In this document: in pieces, positions 10,977 through 21,586 of the stretch | Layout of the letters: each line of letters begins with the position of its first letter | How positions within the stretch are numbered: the stretch's first letter is position 1 | NCBI GenBank assembly: GCA_034401135.1 | Contig: JAWZSP010000003.1 | Location: 1,674,001 to 1,738,000, forward strand | Origin: Volutella citrinella | Taxonomy: Eukaryota > Ascomycota > Sordariomycetes > Hypocreales > Nectriaceae | Reading direction: 5' to 3' | Length of the DNA stretch: 64,000 nucleotides | Notes under the pieces: model-generated | The model's input: the letters and a program-made list of their open reading frames with translations, nothing else | Told to the model about the DNA's origin: nothing | Database searches by the model: none | Made by a program: the position numbers and the translations under genes

Positions 10977-12087
10977 TGCGTGCCGGGATGGCGATGTGTC
11001 GCTTTCGGGGTATTCGGAGGACTTTCGTTGAGGGCACACTGCCACAATGCGAATTGTCAGGAAACTTGCTTGTTTGTCGTTGCGCGACGGAAAAGCACCG
11101 CGGATGTCACTCGATGCTGACTTTCGGTGAGGCGCAGTGGTTCTTCAGCGTGCGACGTGCAGGCGTGTGCAGTGTGTGTTGGGCCCAGGTGCAGGGCTCG
11201 CGACGGTTGAAGGTAGATGTTGAGAGACCAAACCAAGGCGGTGCAGCTGATGCATCAAAGACGTAGCTCTTCTTGGTGGAGATGCCGTCATTGCGATACA
11301 GGCTATACCATATTTGGTTAGACCCTCCACGTCACGTGCTACACTTGGAAAGAGTGACCTGCACCATTCATCGATGACGGATATGATTTGACAGGCCAGT
11401 CTTGCCAAGTAATTCTGTGCGAGTGGCAGATCATCTGGCAAATACACCTGACCTTGCCTTGGGACAGTTGGAGCCGTAGTAATTCGGCGATGGCAGCTCA
11501 CCAATTGCCCCCAACGCAGAGGAACCCCAAGGTCATCTACTGAACATCACCCAGCCAGTTTCATGCGTGGCACAACCCGAAGATCATGGTCATATGTCGT
11601 ACTTTTATTAGCTAGGTCAATATCGACCAACGCGGCTCGCGCAACCCCGTGAGTTGTTTTTGCTCCCGTATTCACAAGCGTAAAATAATCATGCTCGCCA
11701 AAACTCCAGGGCCTACAAGGCCAGAACTCATCACTGGTTCTCCGCATATCTGTGCCTCTCAATCCGATGATGCAGCAAAGCCAAACGCGCCACCAAACCA
11801 TATCGAACTCAAGCAGCCAGGGCAGCCCTCAAAATTAGAACCAAACATCGAATTCCAAGACGTAAGGTGTGGGCCGCATAAAAGTCCATGCAATCCTGTC
11901 AGCATGTCTCCTCCAAACGGATGTCAAAATGAACCCTGTCAAAGGGTACGCCGACTAGTGTGTGTGTGCGTGTGCCCCTTTTGTTGCTGGTATTATATCG
12001 CTGTTCAATCCCGTAGTTATGTACCGGTCCCGGATATCCCTCTATGTACTGTTGCAATGTTATTTGCGTAATTCCTCATTCCCACGT
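10977..12087. other. 1.1 kb intergenic: PS synthase promoter and metallopeptidase 3' flank
   Basis: No supported gene on either strand. Contains a short TG-rich tract near 11959-11977. Expected to hold the PS synthase promoter and 5' leader next to 10976; no clear inositol-response element (CATGTGAAAT) was seen. Confidence 0.5.
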
Positions 12088-14696
12088 TTAGTGCGTGACT
12101 AAAACAGAGAATCCATCGAGCCAGGGGCCGCAGGACCCCGATACACCACAGATGGTGTATCCTCTAGGGGGTACTAAAGTGTGTCTAAGCCAACACGTCA
12201 ATATCAACTCAACTCGAGGTAGCAGCTTCGGGTACTCACGCATCTCCTCCACATGGGTTTCCAAACATGGGCGATTTCCGACCCAGACTCGTCATGATTT
12301 GCAATCCATCGATCCAGAAACCGGACCGCACCAGGAAACCACTAATATACTCCCCACGGCGGACATCTTCGATCTTCTTGTTAGAAAAATGATCCACAAA
12401 ATGGTTTGACACTCCACTTACCGAATTCAAACGTATCACCGCCAGTCTTTCCGCCCTTCTTTCCAAACAACTCGATTGAGTCATCGTCATACACAAATTC
12501 AAGGCCATCAACCGCCGATCCATGATAGACAACAACTCGCGACAAGACTCGATCCTGCTTGGTAGCACTAGCGAAGATTGCCTCGCTGGGTGTCGAACCG
12601 TCCATCATTGAACTACCCAGCACTTGGCTTCGGAATGCTGTCTTCCCGGTCGGCAGCTTCACAAACGAATCTTTCGACGTGAACTGTTTGAAGTCATCGA
12701 TCTGTAGTAAGCCCCCTCCGGCGGACTGGATAATAATCTTAAGGTTGCCTTTTTTCTTCTTATCTGGGAGCCTCGAGCGGAGGTCCTGCTCAGTGAGCGT
12801 GACTTGCCGTGTTGGTGGTCCCTGCGACGAACCGTACTCGATCCAGGATCGGCAAACATCGTCATCCTCGCCATAGATTTCGACAAACGCAACACCCGTC
12901 CCGGCAATGACCACAATACTAGAGCCTTCAGTTGCAAATGCCTGGACGGTGTTTTCAGAGTTCATCGGCGGGTCGTTTGGAAGCCTAAAGGCTGGGTGGG
13001 CTCGGAAACGCAGGCAGTCCAGTCGGTGCCATCCGCACTCGTCTCCCTGAAGTGCCAGGCCGCCTTTCGACTTGGTCCGAGTCGAGTAGGCCTCACGAAC
13101 AACAAATGTCCTGTTGAGAACGACGTAGTCCCGCAGCATGACACCGCTCTCCTGGTGTGGGCAGCCAAAAAGATGGCCTGTCTCGTGCAAATGAGCTCCA
13201 ATGCCGATATTGGCAGCCTCCCAGGAACTGCCTGCCTCATTGCAGTCGTTGGCTACATGCGCCGTGTCTGTCGGTGTGCAGTCTGTAAAGGCGGGCACTA
13301 CCTCTTCGAAGCTGCTTGGGTAGCTATGGAGACAATGCGAACCAAAAATCGCAAGCTGTAAATCGCCGTCGCCACCACCCAAAGCCGCATGACCAGTGAC
13401 CGTCTTGACCGCTCTGTCCCAGTGAGCGTCCAAGATGAGGACCGAAACGTAGAGCCGCTGGCCAGGGAGTTGGTTGAAGTAGTCCTTGACAGCCTTTGAG
13501 GCAATACCGAAAAGGGCATTCTTGTTGGCAGCTTTTTCGTTTTGCTGAGCCTTGTCCAGGTCCCGGATTTCAGCGAGAGTCTTCTCCGAGCGTATAATGT
13601 GGATTCGAGCTTCCGATCGCATTGTCGCGTTTTCACGATCCCTGTAGTTGGCTGAGCCTGTTGTCCACTCCTCCTCAAACCGAAACGATCTCCTGCCAAG
13701 CTTGTTGCGCCACATCTGTTCCGACGTGAAAGCTTGCCATAGATACGCTGCCATTCGAAATTTCCGAATCGCTACTTCCAGCCCGTTCCCATCCCTCTCG
13801 GCGCGTCCAGGGGGCGAATCAAAAGTCCCAGGAGAGTCCTTGGCCAGCAAAATAGCGAGCTGCAGCGGCGGGGCATTAACGGCCGGAAGCATGTGAATTG
13901 TGAGGTGAGAGGCGTGGATGCAATTGGAGCTGGTGCTATTCGGGAGCTTGGGGCTAGAAAACTCGAATTTAAGCTTGTTGGCTCCGGGTTGGAGATAGAC
14001 GAGCGCTTTGAAATGCGAGCTGCAGACAGGCCAGCTGACGGAGGGGAAAGCATCATCGAGCCGAGAGACAGTCACATTTCCGTCGAGAGCCTTCTGGGCC
14101 GGGTCCCCAATCATTCCATAAACAAGAAGAACTTTGTGGTAAACCTAACTTTGGTCAGCGCAACATCTCGATGCCATCATATGATCAGAGAGTTGGTGGT
14201 GAGACAACGCAGAGGCGCCGGTAAAAGTCCAGCACCAGCTGGCAGGAGTTCTAGCTTGCTTCAAGGAAAAGATGTCACGTACCCAGGCATTTTCTGAAAT
14301 ATTTGCTATCCTGGGGGCAAATGGAGAGACTGGTAGGCTTGGTCTCCCGTGGATAGAAGGGGAGCCTAACCCAGACATACCCGAGACACTATTCCGGTTG
14401 GAACCCGAGGACATTGGCGGCCGGGACGCAAGGCTCTGGGAGCTTGCCGAAGGCTGCAGCACTTGCGAAAGTCGTCGCTGATTCTGTTGTTGCTGCTGCT
14501 GCTGCTCCTTCATCTGTAGATTCAGCGCGGGGTCGGACTGTTGGGAAATGGAAGGGGGCGTGAGCGAGCCACTGGAGGGCGCAGTGTCATGGCTTCCAGC
14601 GCCATCGCTCGATGTATCGGTGGAATGGTCGGTACTGCGGAAGCTGGCCTTGGAGCGGCGGCGAAGGTCGCGGAACTTGAAAAAGGATGGGGCCAT
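12088..14696 (-). CDS. Zincin metallopeptidase with C-terminal jacalin-like lectin domain
   Basis: Exons 14696-14283, 14144-12422, 12366-12240 and 12184-12088 give 786 residues with all phases matching. Residues 1-138 are Ser-rich with a polyglutamine run and a basic start (KFRDLRRRSK). A peptidase region resembling the fungal Metallopep family (S. pombe SPCC607.06c type) follows. It carries HETGHLFGCPH near residues 457-467, a perfect HExxHxxGxxH metzincin zinc site with catalytic Glu. From about residue 644 the sequence fits a jacalin fold: GSSMMDG, FDVRRGEYISGF, SGFWIDGLQI, and a closing CGPWLDGF. There is no signal peptide, so a cytosolic or nuclear location is inferred. Lectin and substrate specificity are unknown. 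The last two exons were placed by completing the jacalin repeats. Confidence 0.85.
14485..14510 (-). repeat. CAG-type trinucleotide tract encoding polyglutamine
   Basis: TTG/CTG triplets on the plus strand correspond to CAA/CAG on the coding strand. They encode about eight Gln in the disordered N-terminus of the metallopeptidase. Confidence 0.85.
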
Positions 14697-17600
14697 GGCC
14701 GCCAGCGAACTGCGAAGCTATCCCGGTCGATGGATATCTGCGGAGGTAAAAGCAGGCGGCGTTGGCGAGTGATCGGACAGGAGGCGACTCTCGAGGAAGC
14801 GAAAGTTGGAAGAATTCAAGCTCGGCTTGGTCGGGATCGCAGCGAGGAGAAGGGGCCCGTGATTGCTTCAGGCGAACGAGGGCGTTGCGACCGAGGAATG
14901 TGGAATGACAGGCCGGGGGGGCGTGTGCAAGGAACGAGCGTCAGCATCGACAATTGATCAAAACCGATGCGAAGACGTTGGCAGCTGGCGGTTGCTGCTT
15001 CCGTCAATTGCTGGCCGCGGAGTCGTCCCAGGACGGGGAAGGAGCGCAGGATGCGGAGAGGAAGTTTAAGACACCCCGGGAGCAAGCATATGACGACGAC
15101 AGTGGTTTGGCCGTTTGGGAGGAGGGCGGACGGCAAGATGGGAGACAATCCGACCAGGGGAACCGGAAGCGAGCGACGGGCAAGTACCTTGAAGTCGGAA
15201 AGGCAAGACTGACTGACGGACGGGGTCACCAAAGCGAGAGTGTATAAACAGGAAAGTTGGGATGACCCAGATGAGAGGAGGGTGGGATAATTGGGGGAAG
15301 TCCACAATCCTTCTACAAAGCGGCAGCCATGCGGCGATCTGTGATTACGCTTGAGGGGAGCAGTGCGACGGCGACAGCCCCTAATGGAGACGATGAAGCA
15401 TGGATGATGGGCGCGAAGACTACGACGGCGCCCAAGCCAGCAATGGTGGACGTGGTGGAGGGGTGGGGAGCTGACGAGGTACTGCGCAATTACTGGGGCA
15501 CCCGTGGCATCATCACTAGTAGGCCCGGTATGAAGACGGCACCACACGCTTTTTCCTCCCACTCCCTGCACTGCTCTCGAATTATTATTAGCATTGCGAT
15601 TAGTGCGTCGAATGGGAAACCAGTGGTCCAGCGGCGTCCACTGGGATGGAGACGATCACCATGGTTGACAGGGAGCTATGGCACTGGCGGTGCCGCAAGT
15701 GTCGTGGGTAGACGAGTTCAGTCCATATTCGCGCCGACCAGCTCTACGGGCCTTGGGATTGATATTCAGCTAGGTTAATCGCCGCCTGCTATAGCATTAA
15801 TCACGGCACTTGCGCAGGGCAGTCGGGCACACGTCCAGCTCGATTCCGTCTCCGAGCTGGGCTGTCGATCTTCCCCGGAGCCATATCCGTTCCAGGCATA
15901 TCCTCAAGGAAGTGGAGGACGGGAGTGGATGCACAGGGCCCACGCACCAGCCGCACCAGCCGCATCCAGCGACACATGGCGCCTCTGGGCTGTTTTCCCG
16001 TCCAGGCAAGCCAGGCCAAGCTTCCCTCTTGAATATGCGCAGCAGAACCCGGAACAGAGCCTCAGCCACGCAAGCACACATGCACGTCCATGCAAGTGAA
16101 GCGCATGTGGACGCCACCATCTACATGTATGTGCAGCAGAGTCTGATGTCACTCACTCCTTCAGCAAAAAAGGGCCCTTGGTTTGAGCTCCTTTAGGCTT
16201 TCAGAACCGATGACGTCGACCATCCAGCCGTGGTGGACCGGAGCTATGCTAGACTACGAAGGCGAAATTACGCTGCGAGATAAGTAGCGTGCAATCCTTC
16301 GAAACAATGAAATCTTGGCTGTGCTGCATGGAAAATCCGAATCGGCTCCATGTCGGCATCTGCGGGTCTGCTTACTGTCCATTGCGGACACAGAAGAGTG
16401 GCGCAGTTGCGATGGATTTTGAAGGCGTGGGCCTCCGCGATGATAATATGGTGTCGCCGGATGTTGCCTACTACCACTGATGAGAATGATTAGGGTTGTT
16501 TTGAGTTTCCCCAAGTTCCCTACGTCCTTGGGCTGTAGCCATCCAACTTACCTAATGCAACAAAACACCGACAGCCCAAATCAGCGGCTCCATTTGCATT
16601 ATGCGTTGCGTGTAGATTGGCTGCCAGCAGACACGCAGTCCACATCACAGGGTCACGAACAACAGCAATATGCATGCCACATAGTAATATACACCACACG
16701 CAAGGACTCCATTCGTCCATAGAATGGCGACCCTGTCAATGCTGAGGAGTAATACGTAATTATCCAAGAAAATTTATGGAATTCCCGAGCGGAACTAGCA
16801 TCGCCGAGACAAGTTAGAAGTGAAGGACACAAGGTATGGAGCCATGATGGCAACTTGACGGCGACCATCTCCACTGTTCACAGCCAAACAGTTCAAGACC
16901 ACCTTCACCGGGCATCACATGACAATTCCAGAACCGCAAGCCTGCCTCCCATCACACTCGCTGAGGTTGACGGGCAGAATCCAATTTGGAAGATGAAAAT
17001 ACACCATCCTTACAAGTTTATGGGATTTTCTAGCCGTCGTGCGCTGTGTGGTTATTCTTCCTTGTCACTCCCTCAGCGACGATGCCAAGAAATGTGTGAG
17101 AGCAAAGTTAGACCATTGTGAGATGTCCGTTGGCGCCTAGTCCGATCAAGTCTCTAGTGTCTTCAAGCCACCACTGCCATCTTTCATCCGGTAATATCTC
17201 AATCACACTTGCGTCAGCTTCAACATCTGGGTTGTAGGAAAGGGACAATCCGCCCAGGGGATCAGACCCAGTATCAGCGACGCTCACTTGTCAATCAGGC
17301 GTCCAGCAAGTTACGCTTGCGGGAGATTGTCTCAAAACTGTTGCACGAAGGTGGTCGGCCGGAGCCGGAACCGTCAAAGCCAAACAGCCTGCCGGCCGCG
17401 CAGGGAATCTACTAATACAGAGGATTCAGTAACAAATCCTCTTCTTGATAAACGGTCTACATGCCCCTATCCAAAACCATGAAAGCCGACCCGTTGGAGC
17501 AGCAACGGTTATGTCGAGCAGGGGGGGCGTAGCGAGATGCACTGGCACCAGCTTCGGTCAACCAGGCACAAGTGTGCATTATTGACGGTGCGCGAGGGAG

Positions 17601-18934
17601 GGAAATTTATGCTAAAACTCGACGATATCGTCCTGATTGACTGAAGGCTGCAAGTAAGGAGGTGGAGTTTCGGTCTGCCTACTCCGTACTGCATGTTGAA
17701 AACCTCATCCTCCTGGGTGGCCAGGACAATGGTCGTTCGAGTAAGCCGCCACCGGGGTCGGCGACGTTGATTCACGGTAGTCAGTAATTTGCGCTGGACA
17801 ATGGAGACTGAAGGGGTGGCTCCTGGTGGCTGTCGGTTGGCTGGTTGATAGCAGTGGGCTGGGTGACTGGCCGACCAACGCACTGACGAGGTGGTCTTGG
17901 AGGCTTCCCGAGTCCCAATCTGTCCCAAGCCCCGTGGAGGTGCTGCCGTCCACTCCTTCCAGGCGCTACGGGAGCCCTGTCAGCGTCAGTGGAAGTGGAG
18001 AGAGATTGGCAGAATCCCTACATCCAGCGGCCCAGCAGTCCGTCTCGCAGCCAAGCCCTAAGGTACCGCCCGTTGTGTAGGTACCTCAAGTTAGTGGTCA
18101 GCTCTCAGCCAAGCCACGGAGGCTTCATGCAGAGGCAGGCCCTGGCTCCGTCATTCGTCATTGGTGGCCGCTGCCGTTGCTGGTCCAAAGTGCGTGCATG
18201 CGTCGGTACCAGGTGGTGTGCTGGCCATTCATCTTAGCCAGCTCTCATCCTTTTTTTCGACTGGAATGCGGCCAAATTCACCAGGACCCATCCCTAACAT
18301 TGGCCGCCAACTCCGTGCTCCTATTGTGAATTCCGAGGCACGCTGTTCAATTGCGACCATTGGCTCCCAGACCACGGAGCGAACCCCGTTGTAACAGGCC
18401 AAGAAGAGCCAGAAGGGCGCCCCGAGAGTAAAAAGCGCTGGAACCCACTTTGCCCACTCTATTGGCACTTCCTCCCACTCCACTCGCCGCCGCTGTGTTG
18501 CAATCATTTCTGCGGGCAGCCGTCCAGAACCACAGCAACCACCACCCGATTCTCCATCGACCCCATCTTCTGGTGCAGAGCAAGAGAAAAATTCGTCCCA
18601 AAGCCCGCGTAACTAATTAGTTGCTACCGCTCTGAGCTGCGTTCTTCTATTCTCTGGTCCTTCCTGGAGATTTTTTTCTTTGTGTTTCCGTTCTAGAGAA
18701 AGCAGAGCAGCAAGAGGAAGCCTGTCCCTTGCCGCGGCAACTTCCTTCCCTCCTCCCGTTGGTCACGGACCGCCGACACACCTCGACGCCTGCTGCCCCA
18801 GCGGCCGAGCTGACTTGGATCCTTCACACACCACCACTCAACCCTCGCCTGCTACCACCACTCCCACCTCTCAAACTTCCGCAAACCGCGAAATAACCAC
18901 ACAAATCCACTCGTTGAAAGCCAGAGGAGCCCAC
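14697..18934. other. 4.2 kb divergent intergenic region
   Basis: Lies between the starts of the metallopeptidase (minus) and the Nrm1-like gene (plus). The only long frames (for example 14816-15571 minus, 251 codons) have biased, low-information composition and no family signature. They are probably 5' leader. Both promoters must lie here. Nothing else could be supported; an unrecognised small or non-coding gene is possible given the size. Confidence 0.45.
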
Positions 18935-20167
18935 ATGACGGAAACGCTGCTGGCAATGTCGTCGCCGTGGAAGAAGCAGCCAGAGGATGTCGTCGACAGT
19001 GTCCTCAAGCGAGCTGAAGTGAGCAAGGTGAGTGAAGCCAGGGATGCGACCCAGCCTCCCCCCTCCCTCACCCACTTCCCCACGTCCTGCCCCAAAGCCT
19101 TTGGGTTCTAGTTGCCTTGTTTTCGCCAAGAGGAATGAAGTTCTATTGGTACTGACAGACTTCTTTTTTCGAATTAGATTGCCCGCCGCCTACAGAACCG
19201 ACTTGCCCTCGCCCAGTTCAAAACCAAGCATGGCTGGGAAGACCTCACCCTCGACTCCATCGAGCCAAAGCTGGAGGAGGAGATACGGCGTAAACGTCTT
19301 ATCGAAGGCGATGTGCTCTCCGATTCATCCTCCAGCGCCTCCGACCTCCCATATCCGTCCCGGGCTCTCATGAGCTCGCCGCTCAAGGCCCCCTTGTTTT
19401 CGGACGCCGTTGGATCCAGCAACGGGAGCACCGGTCACCGCAAGCGAACCTACTTTGCCACCTTTGAGACAATCTCTTCGAGTCCTAGCAAGCGATTCCG
19501 CGGATCTCCCACTGCCCACAAATCATTTGGCGGCCACACTACTTGGAAGGACAGCCACCAGTTGGCACACTCATCGCCTATCAAGCCCCGCAGACAACAG
19601 CACTTTACCACCTCGGGTGGACCGGACGTCTCGTTCTTCCAGCAACGGCGACTGACAAGAGAGTTGACTTCGCCCAACTTCGCTGCTCCATCCGACGACG
19701 ACGATGACCTTTTGCCTGCGCATTCCTTCAACGTCGCCAACATAAAATCATCGCCCCCTCGCACCCCTCCCATGCGAACCCGGTCCCTTGGTAATAAGCA
19801 GGGCAAGGGTGCCGCTGCACCAAATGGAGATGGTAAGACGGGCGAGGAAGGCGCAGATCTACTTCTCTATCTGGCGGCTTCACCGTCCCCTGCCGTGCGA
19901 GCTTCAACCAAGACCCGGATGGAACCACCCTCGACGCCGCCGCAACGGAACAGCAAGCTCGATCTGCCGTCATCCATGATGATTACGCCTGGTGGAGGGA
20001 ATATGTTCCCCACGACACCCGGCCAGGCCTTTGATTTGGCAGACTTCGTGAACATCACGCCAAGCCCCGCTCAAAAGCCATGGAAGACTCCTGTGGCTCT
20101 CCCTTCGGCTAGGACGCCCCTCAGCGTGGCCCGAAGACGTCTGACATTCGACGAACCCCTTGCCTAA
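18935..20167 (+). CDS. Nrm1/Whi5-family G1/S transcriptional repressor
   Basis: Exons 18935-19027 and 19178-20167 encode 360 residues; intron phase 0. The recognisable element is the GTB-like motif at about residues 32-66: IARRLQNRLALAQFKTKHGW, then DLTLDSIEP. This is the defining segment of the Whi5/Nrm1 family, which docks on SBF/MBF and represses G1/S genes. The rest is Ser/Pro-rich and disordered, with several SP/TP sites (SSPSK, SSPIKP, TPPM, SPAQKP, ARTPLS) suited to CDK control, and a basic tract around KRTYF/KRFRG that may serve as an NLS. The start is the ATG just upstream of the first motif; the frame is open further 5' without another clear Met. Whether it corresponds to Nrm1 or Whi5 cannot be decided, since filamentous fungi usually carry few members. 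Confidence 0.8.
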
Positions 20168-21586
20168 CCAAATTACCGAATACCGACTACTCTCAGCTTT
20201 CTTTTTTCCCGTGTACATGATACGACGACAGCACATATTCCAGCACATGCGTGCACGCTTTTTTTTTTCTTTGTCTGAGTCAGCTCTTGGATCATTGCAC
20301 TCTCCGGCACTAGTGTGTACGACGACCTCAATTTAGTTTTGATTTCCCGGGCGGCGTTTGGTAGACGGATGGGCATCAATGGAAACCGTGCGGGAGAGAC
20401 TGGTGCTGCCAGATCTTACAGCCAAGCGGGGGTAGCTGATTCATTGGGGCAGCACGAGACAAAGGGCTATAGGAAGAAATCCAGGCCTGGGTATCGATCC
20501 ACCACGGGCTGGTGGAGTGGACAGCTCGGCCAAGGATTCTTTTACGTTAAAGAAGGGGTGCTCTGTGGAAGCAATGGATGGGATAGGCAACATGGACAGG
20601 CGCGGCGAACGGATTGATACGTTGGCTGCCTCAAATACGCACAATTTTCCTTTTTTATTGAAGCAAGTCACAGCTGAATGCGTTGGGTGTGCCGAAAGAG
20701 CCTTGACAGGGGGGGACGCGCTGAATGGTGGTTAATTTACGCGCCCGGAAGGCGAGCACGCGTCAACGCGAAGTTTTCGCGTTGCCCCACATGCCAATTT
20801 AATGAATGGATAGCCAATCACATTTCTTCTCCGATCCCATCGTGCCTGAATTGAGTAAAGTGATGTCATGTACGCGTTACATCTGCCGTAATACGGCGGA
20901 GGGCCCACTAGCCAGCTCCCTCTGTGCCCATCTCTGCCAATCGCCTTGCAGAATCATACGTGGGATGTAATGGAATGGCTGTCATGCGTTTGAAGCCACA
21001 AGTCACGAACCCATACTCATCAGAACGGGCAGACAAGTCAATGCAGCTCAGGTAAGGTAGTAGGCATCTTGGGTATGCAAGTGAGAATAGAAGATGTTGC
21101 AGATAGAGCTACCAGCTACAACATGTACATCGAGTTACAAGTGTGTGTCTACCCTCCTTCGACACATGATCAAGTGAATGAATATAGACAAATTGAAGTT
21201 TATGCGTTTTCCACCCTAGATGATCCGAGCATCCCAGAGCATCGGGTTGTGCGAGAGCAAGTTGAAGTTGCCCTAGTAGTGGTGAGCGGGCAGGTGACTG
21301 CCAACGCCCACGTCGCCTCATTTCTGCCGCCGTTTTTGCACTTCTTGCCGTAAGTAAATTGGGGTATTGGTATGTATCTAAGTGGCGTCGGGCTATCCTA
21401 GGAAATTCCCGGGCCCGACGTGATGGTATATCTTCAAGCCGCTGTGACGAATGATGATGCGATTATTACAAAGATCGGAAGTTGAGGTGGTTCGGGGACC
21501 CTAGGCCACGAGAGCCTTGGCCCCGAGAGAGTCGGCGGTGAGCCCCCAAGCTCAGCCAGCCCAGTGTGTGAGTGTGCCCTCTTTTT
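20168..21586. other. 1.4 kb convergent intergenic region with promoter-like motifs
   Basis: Both flanking genes end here, so no promoter is expected. Yet 20758-20896 holds two ACGCGT sites, a 9-bp palindrome, a CCAAT motif, a TGATGTCA CRE-like site and CCGTA-A-TACGG. Small frames nearby (for example 21069-21353) have no recognisable character. No gene is claimed. Confidence 0.5.
20758..20896. promoter_or_regulatory. Promoter-like motif cluster with perfect palindrome
   Basis: ACGCGT (MCB) at 20758-20763 is followed at once by the inverted repeat CAACGCGAA-GTT-TTCGCGTTG at 20764-20784, whose arms each contain an E2F/MBF-like CGCGAA core. Further on come CCAAT near 20811, TGATGTCA near 20861, ACGCGT at 20872-20877 and the everted CCG..CGG palindrome at 20886-20896. 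The motifs are visible; any function is inference. Confidence 0.4.

Noticed and set aside
14816..15571. 251-codon minus-strand ORF upstream of the metallopeptidase
   Set aside because: Low-information Ser/Leu/Pro composition, no splice link that extends the peptidase, no family motif; better explained as leader or promoter DNA.
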